Positions 35,413-43,942 of a stretch of DNA of 64,000 nt are shown here, one piece after another (within the stretch, counting starts at the first letter, position 1; the number at the start of each line of letters is the position of its first letter). Location: contig NZ_BMMP01000009.1 of the NCBI RefSeq assembly GCF_014645895.1, positions 1 to 64,000 of the forward strand. The letters run 5' to 3'. Source of the stretch: Streptomyces daqingensis (GTDB taxonomy: Bacteria; Actinomycetota; Actinomycetes; Streptomycetales; Streptomycetaceae). Below the pieces are notes generated by a model. That model was not told where the DNA came from. It made no database searches and was given only the letters and a program-made list of their open reading frames with translations. Both the position numbers and the translations under genes were made by a program.

Positions 35413-37263
35413 TCAGTAGCTCAGCCCGTCGCCGAAGTCGTAGAGCGACTTCTCCGGGTCGTCGAGGGCGGGAATGCTGACGGGAAGTCTTCCCGAGGGG
35501 TTGAGATCGCCGTACAGGGCGTCGTCCACAGAGGCGAGGGAGAGGTCGCCGTAGGAGAACGTGGCGAGGTAGGCGGGGACGTCGGGGAAGCGCTGGATGT
35601 CGTAGGCGTTCCGGACGGCGACCGCGACGACCTGGCTGCCGCTCTTCATGAGGGCCTTCACCAACGACGCCTGGGCGGCGCCCTTGTCCTTCGCGGACGC
35701 GGCGGCGTTGGTCACCACCACAGTCACGTCGTGGTCGCGCGCGGCGGAGGCCGCCTCCTCGATCTTCGCCTCGGTGGGCGTCGGACCGGTCTCCAGGGGG
35801 GTGGCGGACTGCCCGGAGCGCTTCCCGACGGCCTTGGCGAGCGCCGCGACCTGGTCCGCTCCCCAGCCGGTGACCAGCACGGAGCGCTCCGCGCCCGAGA
35901 GGGGGAGCACCTTGCCCTCGTTGCGTACGAGCGTGACCGTGCGGTCGGTGATGCGTGCCGCGTCGGCTGCGTGCCGCCGGTTCCCGACGAAGCGCTCGGC
36001 GCGTGCCTCGTCGACGTACGGGCGGGGGAAGAGACCGTTGCGCATCTTGTGTTCGAGGATGCGCAGCACGGAGGCGTCGAGACGCGACTCGGTCACGTCG
36101 CCGGATTCGACTGCCGCGAGCACGGCGGCGTGTGCGGTGTCCGTCTTCGGGGCGAGCACCAGCTGGTCGCAGCCCGCCTGCAGTGCGCGTACGGGGGCGA
36201 CGTCCGGCGGGAAGTCCTCCGTCGCACCGCCCATGTCGAGGGCGTCCGTGACGATGAGCCCGTCGAAGCCCAGTTCCTCGCGGAGCAGGCCCGTGACGAT
36301 GGGCTTCGACATGGTCGCGGGGACCTCGCTGGAGTCCAGCGAGGGGACGACGATGTGCGCGGTCATGATCGTGTCGACACCGCGTGCGATGGCCGCGCGG
36401 AACGGCGGCAGGTCGATGCTGTCCAGCTCTTCGCGGGTGTGCTTGATGACCGGCAGGCCGGTGTGGCTGTCGACGTCCGTGTCCCCGTGCCCGGGGAAGT
36501 GCTTGGCGGCGCTGGCGACTTCGCCGCGGTGATAGCCCCGCACGGAGTCGGCGACGAACGTCGAGCACAACTCGGGGTCGGAGCCGAAGGAGCGGACGCC
36601 GATGATCGGGTTGTTCGGGTTGATGTTGACGTCGGCGACCGGGGCGTAGTTCTGGTTGATGCCCATCGCGGCCAGTTCGCTGCCGATGATCTCGGCCGAG
36701 CGGCGGACGTCCGTGCGTGAACGGCCCGCGGCGAGCGCCATGTTGCCCGGCAGCTGCGTGGCGGGCTCCAGCATCCGGAAGACGACGCTGCCGCCTTCCT
36801 GGTCGATGGAGACCAGCAGCGGGATGCGTGCCCCCGAGCGGAGGGCCGCCCGCTGCAGCCCGTTGGAGAGCTTCGCGACCTGCCGGGCGTCCTTGAGGTT
36901 GTCGGGGCCGCGGCGGGCGTCGAAGTAGATCACGCCGCCGGGGCGGTACTTGGAGACGACCTCGGCCGGCGTCGAAACCCCGTACAGCTCCTTGTTCTTG
37001 GCGTGCGAGCTGTCGGCACGGGTGCCGTAGACCTCGAGGACGAAGAGCTGGCCGATCTTCTCCTTCAGCGACATCCGGCCGAGCATCGTCCGGGCGTTGC
37101 GACGGATGCGGGCGGCCTCCTCCGCGGCGCCGGCCGGTCCGGCCGCCTGGGCCGGTCCGGCGGAGGCGGCGGTGAGGCCGAAGGCGGCCGCGGCGCCGGC
37201 GGCACCGGCCAGGACCTGTCTGCGGGAGGTGGGGTGGTGCGGCTGCGGCGGCGTCTGCTGCAT
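35413..37263 (-). CDS. Secreted GH3 beta-N-acetylhexosaminidase (NagZ-like)
   Basis: A 616-residue glycosidase exported by the Tat route. The N-terminal twin-arginine motif SRRQVLAG is followed by a hydrophobic Ala-rich stretch and an AQA-type cleavage site. The GH3 barrel shows GGVIYFDARRG, SIDQEGGSVVFR, the loop His of KHFPGHGDTDVDSHTGLP and the nucleophile Asp in LIVTDALDMGG. A C-terminal alpha/beta sandwich follows (VLVTGWGADQVAALA). It should trim N-acetylglucosamine from chitin oligomers or cell-wall muropeptides. The ATG at 37261-37263 has GAGGAGCACCACG upstream. Longer upstream frames lack a signal sequence. Confidence 0.9.
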   Translation of the reverse strand: MQQTPPQPHHPTSRRQVLAGAAGAAAAFGLTAASAGPAQAAGPAGAAEEAARIRRNARTMLGRMSLKEKIGQLFVLEVYGTRADSSHAKNKELYGVSTPAEVVSKYRPGGVIYFDARRGPDNLKDARQVAKLSNGLQRAALRSGARIPLLVSIDQEGGSVVFRMLEPATQLPGNMALAAGRSRTDVRRSAEIIGSELAAMGINQNYAPVADVNINPNNPIIGVRSFGSDPELCSTFVADSVRGYHRGEVASAAKHFPGHGDTDVDSHTGLPVIKHTREELDSIDLPPFRAAIARGVDTIMTAHIVVPSLDSSEVPATMSKPIVTGLLREELGFDGLIVTDALDMGGATEDFPPDVAPVRALQAGCDQLVLAPKTDTAHAAVLAAVESGDVTESRLDASVLRILEHKMRNGLFPRPYVDEARAERFVGNRRHAADAARITDRTVTLVRNEGKVLPLSGAERSVLVTGWGADQVAALAKAVGKRSGQSATPLETGPTPTEAKIEEAASAARDHDVTVVVTNAAASAKDKGAAQASLVKALMKSGSQVVAVAVRNAYDIQRFPDVPAYLATFSYGDLSLASVDDALYGDLNPSGRLPVSIPALDDPEKSLYDFGDGLSY

Positions 37264-37641
37264 CGTGGTGCTCCTCAAACGGGCGACTCGAACATGCGAC
37301 TCGAACGGGCGACGTGGAGCCGGGCATACGGGAGCGCACATAGTCGCAGTGCCGGGTTGTGAAGGACCAGACGCCGCGCTGAAGTTCATCGGTCCAGTCC
37401 AGTGGCGACGAACGGGCGAAGACCAGGTCGGGACGGCGCAGCAGGGGCCGCGGAGGGGCGTTGAGAGCGGGCTGTGCGGACGGACGTGAAACCGCCGCAG
37501 CGGAACCGGTGGCACCGGACGGCGCGAGGTGACGGTCGCCGCCACCGTCGCCGGACTGGTGGCGACGGTGACGGGACGGCCCGCCTCAGCGGTCGGAGGT
37601 GTTGCTCTGCGGGGGCGCTGCTCTGACGGTGCGTCGCAGAG
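37264..37641. other. Intergenic region upstream of the GH3 gene
   Basis: About 380 bases between the start of the GH3 gene and the end of wrbA, both on the minus strand. It should contain the GH3 promoter. I see no confident operator, hairpin or gene. Confidence 0.4.
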
Positions 37642-38313
37642 TCAGCTGACTGCCAGTCCGGCCTTCAGCGCTTCGGCGATGCGGATCACTCGCTCCGTCT
37701 GCACCCTGGCAGCTGTGCGTGCCGTCTCGTCCACAGGGTTGTTCCCCTGGGCGTCGGTGTGCGAGGTGCCGTACGGATTGCCGTCGACGAACTTGGACTG
37801 ATCGGTGTAGCCCGGTGCGACGGTCAGTCCGCCGAAATGGTGGACCGAGTTGTACAGGGCGAGCAGCGTCGACTCCTGGCCGCCGTGCGGCGAGGCCGAG
37901 GACGTGAACCCGCTGTACACCTTGTCGGCCAGGCGGCCCTCCGCCCAGAGGGGCCCGAGCTGGTCGAGCACCTGCTTGAGCTGCGCGGAGACGTTGCCGA
38001 AGCGGGTGGGCGTCCCGAGGAGTACGGCGTCCGCCCAGTCCACGTCGGAGGGCGAGGCCTCCGGGATGTCCTCCGTCGCCCGCAGGTTCTCCGCCCACGC
38101 GGGGTTGGACTCGATGGCCGACCGGGGCGCCAGCTCGGGTGCGCGGCGCAGCCGCACCTCCGCGCCGGCCTTCTCGGCGGTCTCGCTGATCTCGCGGGCG
38201 AGTGCGGCGATCGTTCCGGTCGACGAGTAGTAGACGACGGCGATCCTGAGCGGTCCCGCGGTGTTCGGTGCTGCGGTGTTCGGTGCTGCGGTGGTCGGAG
38301 CCGGGGTGCTCAT
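37642..38313 (-). CDS. wrbA: NAD(P)H:quinone oxidoreductase, WrbA type
   Basis: A 223-residue flavodoxin-like enzyme reducing quinones by two electrons, thereby limiting redox cycling. FMN-binding loops YYSSTGTIAALA, LGTPTRFGNVSAQLKQ and SVHHFGGLTV are present, as is the WrbA insertion. The first 20 residues, TTAAPNTAAPNTAGP, come from a short DNA repeat and are probably disordered. The ATG at 38313 is preceded by GACAGGAGGTTCTCTGC, a strong ribosome-binding site. It sits apart from its neighbours and looks monocistronic. Confidence 0.9.
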   Translation of the reverse strand: MSTPAPTTAAPNTAAPNTAGPLRIAVVYYSSTGTIAALAREISETAEKAGAEVRLRRAPELAPRSAIESNPAWAENLRATEDIPEASPSDVDWADAVLLGTPTRFGNVSAQLKQVLDQLGPLWAEGRLADKVYSGFTSSASPHGGQESTLLALYNSVHHFGGLTVAPGYTDQSKFVDGNPYGTSHTDAQGNNPVDETARTAARVQTERVIRIAEALKAGLAVS

Positions 38314-38542
38314 GCAGAGAACCTCCTGTCCAGGTGTGGTGCTGTGCTGTGCGTTGCGTGGCGACGCTCCGCCGAGCGGGGAGCCGCTTCGCGAAGAATT
38401 CGTTGAAGGTGGAACTACCCGCTGAGGGCTGGGCAATGGGTGTGATCCGCCCCACAAGTGCGTTATGCGGCAGGGAGATTGCCCGTCCGGGCGCCGCCTC
38501 CGCCCGCCTCTCCCCATGGCTCACCGCGCCGGAAGTCGCAGG

Positions 38543-39184
38543 TCAACGGCCCAGTGCCTTCTCGTAGCGCTGCACGTCGTGGTAGCGGCCGAACTTCCGG
38601 CCCGCCTCGCTGTACGTACCGACCAGTGCGAAACCGAAGCGCTCGTGCAGACGCACCGAAGCGGCGTTGGGCACCGTGATCCCGGCGTAGGCCCGGTGCA
38701 GATCCTGCCCCTTTAGCGCTGCGAAGAGATGCTCGTAGAGCAGGGTTCCGATCCCGCGGCCCGCCGCCTCCGGCGCCACGTAGACACTGACCTCGACCGA
38801 AGTGCTGTACGCGGGTCTCGGGCGGAACGGGCTGCTGCTGGCGAAGCCGAGAACTTGGCCGAAAGCGGAAGCCCTCGCGCCGGATCGTGTGCCCGCGGGG
38901 CAGGGAAGCCTTCCGGAGGTCGCCGGCAGCCCGACGAGGCCCGAGGACTCCGCGCGCTCCTTGAGGCGTCCGGTGGCGGCGATCTGCTGCTCCAGCGCAA
39001 CCATCAGGCGGTACGGGTCGTCTTCACGGTGGGAGAGCAGCCACTCACGCCTTTCAGTCGGTGTGAACGGCTCTGTGTCGAACGTGGCGGCCGACTCGCG
39101 GACGTAGTGGTTGTAGATGTCGGTCAGCGCCTTGAGATCTTCCTCGGCGCCCGCTCTGACCAGGATCTCTGTCGACTCGCTCAC
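38543..39184 (-). CDS. GNAT acetyltransferase, phosphinothricin acetyltransferase-like
   Basis: A 213-residue N-acetyltransferase of the PAT/Bar group: VRAGAEEDLKALTDIYNHYV, FDTEPFTPTERREWL, the acetyl-CoA loop VYVAPEAAGRGIGTLLYEHL and NAASVRLHERFGF. It would acetylate the amino group of glutamate analogues or related amino acids. Residues 75-105 (KERAESSGLVGLPATSGRLP) form an insertion absent from typical PAT proteins. The start is taken as the GTG at 39184, 8 nt after GGAGG. An ATG at 39223 is an alternative. It is divergent from hrdD, the same pairing reported for the bialaphos-resistance gene of S. coelicolor. Confidence 0.82.
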   Translation of the reverse strand: MSESTEILVRAGAEEDLKALTDIYNHYVRESAATFDTEPFTPTERREWLLSHREDDPYRLMVALEQQIAATGRLKERAESSGLVGLPATSGRLPCPAGTRSGARASAFGQVLGFASSSPFRPRPAYSTSVEVSVYVAPEAAGRGIGTLLYEHLFAALKGQDLHRAYAGITVPNAASVRLHERFGFALVGTYSEAGRKFGRYHDVQRYEKALGR

Positions 39185-39247
39185 CTTCGGATCCCTCCAG
39201 GTGGGCCGGACAGGGTACTGCATGATCACGAATTCGACGCGGCGGTT

Positions 39248-39274
39248 GGGAATTAAGTCCGGTTTCCACTCGTT
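39248..39274 (+). promoter_or_regulatory. SigR-type promoter of hrdD
   Basis: GGGAAT (39248-39253), 18 bases, then GTT (39272-39274) fits the GGGAAT-N18-GTT consensus of the thiol-oxidative-stress sigma factor SigR. It predicts a transcript start about 75 bases before the hrdD ATG. In S. coelicolor hrdD is a known SigR target. Confidence 0.8.
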
Positions 39275-39354
39275 GTTTCCTTCGGATGGGGGCACTCGGG
39301 GAGTGTCCGATCGAAGCCACCGACCAGAATGAGTCCACTCGCAAGGGAGCACGC

Positions 39355-40371
39355 ATGGCAACCCGTGCCGTCGCCCGTCGTCAGGCCGCCACGACCGGTG
39401 CAGCTGACACGGCAAGCAGTGTTCGCGCCGCAGGCAGCGAAGTCGCGGACCGCGACCTGGTCGGCATGTATCTCGACGAGATCGCCCGCACGCCACTGCT
39501 CGACGCGGCAAAGGAAGTCGAGCTGTCGCTCGCCATCGAGGCAGGTGTCTACGCCCGCCGAATACTGGACCAGGAAGAGCAGCCGCTCAGCGCCGACTCG
39601 GCCAGCGCGACCGCGGACCGCGAAGAGCTGGAAGCGATCGTCGCGGAGGGCGAGCGCGCCAAGGACGTCTTCATCCGGTCCAACCTCCGCCTCGTCGTCG
39701 CGGTCGCCCGCCGGTACCCCCGCAGCGGACTGCCGCTGCTGGACCTGATCCAGGAGGGCAACGCGGGCCTCGTACGCGCCGTGGAGAAGTTCGACTACCG
39801 CAAGGGATTCAAGTTCTCCACGTACGCGACGTGGTGGATCCGCCAGGCCATCACGCGATCGATCGCCGACCAGTCGCGGACGATCCGCCTGCCCGTCCAC
39901 CTGGTGGAGGAGCTCGGCCGGATCCGGCGTGTGCAGCGGGAGTTCAACAGGGAGAACGGCCGCGAACCGGAGCCCTCGGAGGTCGCCGCCGAGCTGAACT
40001 CCACGCCCGAGCGCGTGATCGACGTGCTCGACTGGGCGCGCGACCCCGTCAGCCTCAACATGTCGGTCGACGACGAAGGCGAGACGCAGTTCGGCGATCT
40101 GCTGGAAGACACCTCCGCGGCCTCGCCCGAGCAGTCCGTGCTGACACTGCTGCGCCGGGAGGAGCTCGACGGGCTCATCAGCCGTCTCGACTCCCGTACG
40201 GCGTCCATCATCAAGGCGCGCTACGGCATGGTGGACGGCCGCGAGCGCACGCTGACGGAGGTCGGCAAGCAGCACGGCCTCACTCGCGAGCGGATCCGGC
40301 AGATCGAGAAGCACGCGCTGCTGGAGCTGAAGAAGCTGGCCTCCGACACCGGTTTCGACGCCGCTGCCTGA
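39355..40371 (+). CDS. hrdD: RNA polymerase sigma factor HrdD (group 2 sigma-70)
   Basis: A 338-residue primary-like sigma factor. Region 1.2 is DLVGMYLDEIARTPLLDAAK. Region 2 has SNLRLVVAVARRYP, LLDLIQEGNAGLVRAVEKFD and FSTYATWWIRQAITRSIADQ. Region 3 is EELGRIRRVQREFNRENGRE, and region 4.2 has TLTEVGKQHGLTRERIRQIE. The N-terminus MATRAVARRQ and the length match HrdD of Streptomyces rather than HrdB, which carries a long region 1.1. The ATG at 39355 follows AAGGGAGCACGC. A SigR-type promoter upstream and the divergent PAT-like gene support the identification. Group 2 factors are dispensable and act in stress or development. Confidence 0.92.
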   Translation: MATRAVARRQAATTGAADTASSVRAAGSEVADRDLVGMYLDEIARTPLLDAAKEVELSLAIEAGVYARRILDQEEQPLSADSASATADREELEAIVAEGERAKDVFIRSNLRLVVAVARRYPRSGLPLLDLIQEGNAGLVRAVEKFDYRKGFKFSTYATWWIRQAITRSIADQSRTIRLPVHLVEELGRIRRVQREFNRENGREPEPSEVAAELNSTPERVIDVLDWARDPVSLNMSVDDEGETQFGDLLEDTSAASPEQSVLTLLRREELDGLISRLDSRTASIIKARYGMVDGRERTLTEVGKQHGLTRERIRQIEKHALLELKKLASDTGFDAAA

Positions 40372-40862
40372 TCGGCGTCGAAGCCCGTGGGGCGCCGCTC
40401 CGGCGGTGACCCGGAGGTGTGGCCGAGATCCGGCGGCGCGGCCGGGCGGGCTCTCGCCCAGCCGTTCCCGACCGGCGGCGACCGCACCGACGCGCGCGAG
40501 CATCAGCGCGACAACTGCATCCCTTACGTGGCGGCCGGTGAGCCGCCGCCCCAGGTCGAGTCCCGGCGCCCTCCCCCGAGCGCCGGGACTCTTTCGTGTG
40601 CCGGCTCATCGTGTACTGCGGGTACCGCGCGGGCCGCGGCTGTACGGGACGGGGCGCGCCGGGTCAGGTCCATACGAGCCGGTGCCGCGTGAGACGGGGC
40701 GTGGGGGCCGGGCCAGGACGCCGTCTCCGGACTGCGTGGGTGGCCAGGCGTCCGTCAGACCGCGGGCGGACGTTGTCGCCGGTCTGCGGCCGCCCGTCGT
40801 ACGGGCGCCCAGCGAACCAGCGCCGTCCGAAGCTGCCAAGACGGACGGCCGTCCGAACCCGT
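40372..40862. other. Intergenic region after hrdD
   Basis: About 490 bases between the convergent hrdD and P1 peptidase genes. A strong terminator lies at 40558-40591. Nothing else is supported; the open frames seen here are shadows of GC-rich sequence. Confidence 0.5.
40558..40591 (+). terminator. Terminator of hrdD
   Basis: A perfect 12-bp stem, GAGTCCCGGCGC (40558-40569) with its complement at 40580-40591, is followed by TTT. It is 190 bases past the hrdD stop. Confidence 0.8.
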
Positions 40863-41963
40863 CTAGTCCGAACCGGTGCTGTCCGCATCGGTCGCGGTCG
40901 GGTCTGATGGCGGGCGCCCGTACAGGTCGCGGAACGAGGGGAAGACCCCGCCGGGACCGTCCACGCTTTCGGCCGCCAGGACTGCCTTCACCACGGCGCG
41001 GGTCAGCACGTCCGCCCCTGCGGCGAGCACATCGTTCAACTCCGTTCCAGCAAGCGGACGTTCGCCGGTCGACAAGGCGAAGACGGTGTCGCCGTCGTGC
41101 ATGAGGTGGACGGGCCGAACCCCTCGCGCCAACCCGTCGTGGGCGGTGCCCGCGAGCTTCTGCGCCTGGGGCCGGGTGAGCGCCGCGTCCGTCGCGACCA
41201 CTGCCAGCGTCGTGTTGAAGGGAGGACGCAGCACTCCCGCGGAGCGGGCGCCCGTCTCCTGCTGCGCCTGGGCCAGACGGCGCCGCGCCTCGTCGTGTGC
41301 GGCTGCCCCGGGCAGCCATGGTGCGTGCCCTTCCCACATCTCGCCGTAGAGCACGCCGGTGTCGGGGTCCAGCGCCGAACCGGCCGCGTTGACGGCCGCC
41401 AGCGCTCCCACGGTCACCCCGGAGGGGAGCACGGTGCTCGCCGAGCCGATCCCGCCTTTGAGACCGCCCACCACGGCGCCCGTGCCGGCCCCGACGTTGC
41501 CCTGCGGAACCGGGGCCCCCGCCTCCGACCGTCCCGCGGCCTCTACCGCCTCCCGCCCCAGGGACGCGTCCGGCCGGGCCCGCCAGTCGCCGCCGCGGCC
41601 GAGATCGAAGAGGACGGCGGCAGGTACGACGGGGACGACCTGGGCCGGGTCGCGTCCCACGAGGACGCCGCGGCCGTGCTCCTCCAGCCAGCCCATCACG
41701 CCGGCGACGCAGTCGAGCCCGAAGGCGCTGCCTCCGGTCAGCACCACCGCGTGGATGCGCTCGACCACGTTCCGCGGGTCCAGCGCGTCGGTCTCCCGCG
41801 TGCCGGGAGCACCCCCGCGGGAGTCGACACCGGCGACGGCACCGCCCTCGGGCGCGAGGACCACAGTCGTACCGCTCAGCCAGCCAGGCTGGTCGTTCCC
41901 GGTCCGCTGCGCGTGCCCCACCCGCAGGCCCGGCACGTCCGTAAGCGCATCCTGAGTCGTCAT
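40863..41963 (-). CDS. P1 family peptidase (DmpA/ornithine acetyltransferase fold)
   Basis: A 366-residue N-terminal-nucleophile hydrolase of the S58/P1 family. Its start VPGLRVGHAQ, the block VLTGGSAFGLDCVAGVMGWL and the stretch VGAGTGAVVGGLKGGIGSAS are characteristic. The later NTTLAVVATDAALTRPQAQK contains the Asn-Thr-Thr before which such enzymes self-cleave. It may act as an aminopeptidase or amidase on small peptides; physiological substrate unknown. The ATG at 41963 lies 44 bp from a small divergent gene. Confidence 0.88.
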   Translation of the reverse strand: MTTQDALTDVPGLRVGHAQRTGNDQPGWLSGTTVVLAPEGGAVAGVDSRGGAPGTRETDALDPRNVVERIHAVVLTGGSAFGLDCVAGVMGWLEEHGRGVLVGRDPAQVVPVVPAAVLFDLGRGGDWRARPDASLGREAVEAAGRSEAGAPVPQGNVGAGTGAVVGGLKGGIGSASTVLPSGVTVGALAAVNAAGSALDPDTGVLYGEMWEGHAPWLPGAAAHDEARRRLAQAQQETGARSAGVLRPPFNTTLAVVATDAALTRPQAQKLAGTAHDGLARGVRPVHLMHDGDTVFALSTGERPLAGTELNDVLAAGADVLTRAVVKAVLAAESVDGPGGVFPSFRDLYGRPPSDPTATDADSTGSD

Positions 41964-42007
41964 GCGGCATGGATATCAGGGACGTGGACGGCCCGTAGGC
42001 TTGTCGC

Positions 42008-42211
42008 ATGACCACCGGTTCCGAACGGCCCTCCGACGCCGCCGACGCGCTGGACTTCGGCGATCCGCTCAGCATGCGCTCCGCGGACGACACCGACAGC
42101 GGCTGGGGAGAGCGGACGGGCAGAGGCGCCGCCTCGTCCGGCGGCAGCGGTGCGGACGCTGCTGCGGACCTCGCCCGCTTCCTGGACGAGAAACCCCCGC
42201 ACCATCTGTGA
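42008..42211 (+). CDS. Small conserved hypothetical protein
   Basis: A 67-residue acidic protein: TTGSERPSDAADALDFGDPL, a Gly/Ser-rich middle, and the end AADLARFLDEKPPHHL. No motif of known function or membrane segment is visible. It is divergent from the P1 peptidase gene, and codon usage is typical of the genome, so it is probably a real gene. I recall similar short proteins with an RFLDEKPPHHL-like end in Streptomyces but cannot name them. Confidence 0.55.
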   Translation: MTTGSERPSDAADALDFGDPLSMRSADDTDSGWGERTGRGAASSGGSGADAAADLARFLDEKPPHHL

Positions 42212-42723
42212 CCGTCACCAGCCCGGGCTTGGCACGTGCTGACACGGGACCCGGCTCTGCAACGGGCTCTGGCCCGGGCACGGCTCTGGCACGGCCCGGC
42301 TCTGGTGACTGACGGCGGCCCCGCAGCCAGCCAGCCCAGCCAGGCCGACGCGGTACGCCAACCAGCCCAACCAGCCCAGGCAGCCAGTCAGCCGAGCCGG
42401 TCGGCCAAAGCCGCCCGGCTCCCTCAGCCGCCACGGCCAGCCGGTCTCCAGCACCGGAGCCGGTAGCCGGCGCTCCGCCGCCTGGCCCGGGGCTGTTGGG
42501 ACCCGCTCGCTCGCGGTTCTGGGGCCCCCACCCCCTACCCCCACCCCCCCCGCCCCCGGTGACCGGCCGCATTCCGCGCATGGAAGCCCGGCCGCGCCAG
42601 GCGGCCCGCGGTCTGACCACGACCCGCGGCCTGATCACGGCTGCGGTCGGTGCACCGGCCACACCCGGCCACCCCAGTCACACTCGGCCGCACCGGATCA
42701 CCTCCGGAGCAGCCGGCTTCCGC
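42212..42723. other. Intergenic low-complexity region
   Basis: About 510 bases. Many short CCAGC and CCAACCAGCC repeats (42325-42440) and a C-rich run near 42530-42560 are visible, with no credible gene. It separates the small plus-strand gene from the convergent AhpD-like gene. Confidence 0.5.
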
Positions 42724-43197
42724 TTATCCGAACTGGCCGGCCTGGTAGTCGCCGCCCGGCTGCTGGATGATGACGTTCGCCCTGTTGAAGGCGTTGATGA
42801 GCGCGATCAGGACGACCATCGCTCCGAGCTGCTCCTCGTCGTAGTGCTTCGCTGCGTTCGCCCAGACCTCGTCGGAGACGCCACCCGCGGCGTCTGCGAT
42901 GCGGGTGCCCTCCTCGGTCAGCTCCAGAGCGGCCCGCTCCGCCTCTGTGAAGACGGTGGCCTCCCGCCACGTCGCGACCATGTGGAGGCGCACCGACGTC
43001 TCACCCGCGGCGATGGCCTCCTTGGTGTGCATGTCCGTGCAGAATGCGCAGCCGTTGATCTGACTCGCCCGAAGCCTCATCAGCTCCTGCGTCGAGGCGG
43101 GCAGCGTCGAGTGCGAGATCGCCTGGTTCGCCGAGACGAGGTGCTTCACGACCTTGTCCGCGACGGCGTTGCCGAAGACGTTCAAGCGGGCTTCCAT
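42724..43197 (-). CDS. AhpD-like carboxymuconolactone decarboxylase family protein
   Basis: A 157-residue helical protein with the redox motif Cys50-x-x-Cys53 and His57 (QINGCAFCTDMHTKEA), as in AhpD-type peroxidase partners. It likely reduces peroxides or acts as a disulfide reductase. The ATG at 43197, preceded by AGAGGAGTCCCC, is chosen over an upstream GTG that adds 55 unrelated residues. The repeated GGGCCGGAAAGGGAGG element lies 120 bp upstream. Confidence 0.88.
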   Translation of the reverse strand: MEARLNVFGNAVADKVVKHLVSANQAISHSTLPASTQELMRLRASQINGCAFCTDMHTKEAIAAGETSVRLHMVATWREATVFTEAERAALELTEEGTRIADAAGGVSDEVWANAAKHYDEEQLGAMVVLIALINAFNRANVIIQQPGGDYQAGQFG

Positions 43198-43318
43198 GGG
43201 GACTCCTCTGTCGTTGTCAGTGCTCACACACCTACGACGGAGTGGTCCCGCGCGATGTGACACGGGCACCTGTGACGTACGTCTCCATGGAACGAACCGG
43301 GTGGCTCTGCTGGGCCCT

Positions 43319-43334
43319 CCTCCCTTTCCGGCCC
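43319..43334 (-). promoter_or_regulatory. Second copy of 16-mer GGGCCGGAAAGGGAGG
   Basis: Identical to the element at 29778-29793. Here it continues AGGGCCC, giving an inverted GGGCC...GGGCCC arrangement. It lies upstream of the AhpD-like gene and touches the stop codon of mscL. Confidence 0.45.
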
Positions 43335-43873
43335 TACTCCTTGCGTATGTCCAGCCCGTCACGTTGCGCCCCGACGGAAGCCTCGCCGCCTGCCCCGCCG
43401 TGCGTGCTGCCCGAGCCGTTCCGCTGCGCTGCGAGGAGGTCGCGTATCTCTGCCAGCAGGTCGACCTCGCTGAGCTCCGGCGGGGCCTCCGGCGTCGGGT
43501 TCTTGGCTGCCCGCCGCTCCTTGTACTTCGACATCGGAAGGATCATGAGGAAGTAGACGACGGCAGCGGTGATCAGGAACGTCAGCGATGCGCTGAGGAC
43601 CGGCCCCCAGTTGATCGGGACGCCTTCGGTGACTTCACCGGTGGTCTTGCTGATCTCGCACGGGGCCTTGAGGCAGGAGCTGTACTTGTCCAGGTCCTTC
43701 GTGCCTATCGCCCCCACGAGCGGGTTGATCAGGCCCTTGACGACCGAATCGACGATCTTGCTGAATGCGGTGCCCACGACCACGGCGACGGCCAGTTCGA
43801 CCACGTTGCCGCGCATCAGGAATTCCCTGAATCCGGCCAGCAGGCTCTTCTTCTCGACTTCGGCGTCCGGCAT
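43334..43873 (-). CDS. mscL: Large-conductance mechanosensitive channel
   Basis: A 179-residue channel opening under membrane tension to release solutes during hypo-osmotic shock. TM1 and its lead, LLAGFREFLMRGNVVELAVA, are conserved, including the gate glycines and alanines (VVVGTAFSKIVDSVV). TM2 is ASLTFLITAAVVYFLMILPM. It ends in a charged cytoplasmic helix LSEVDLLAEIRDLLAAQRNG plus a longer disordered Gly-rich tail than in E. coli. The periplasmic loop contains two Cys (YSSCLKAPCEI). The start is ATG 43873. A GTG at 43939, four bases from the previous stop, is the alternative and would add 22 residues. Confidence 0.9.
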   Translation of the reverse strand: MPDAEVEKKSLLAGFREFLMRGNVVELAVAVVVGTAFSKIVDSVVKGLINPLVGAIGTKDLDKYSSCLKAPCEISKTTGEVTEGVPINWGPVLSASLTFLITAAVVYFLMILPMSKYKERRAAKNPTPEAPPELSEVDLLAEIRDLLAAQRNGSGSTHGGAGGEASVGAQRDGLDIRKE

Positions 43874-43942
43874 CCGGTCTTCGCGCCGCCCTTCTGTGCT
43901 TTCGTTCCTGTCCGCCTCGCGGTCCGCGCACCGCGTCACTGC

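Noticed and set aside
38588..38603. Dormancy-type box GGCCGAACTTCCGGCC
   Set aside because: It lies inside the acetyltransferase coding region and the core is interrupted, so it is probably chance.
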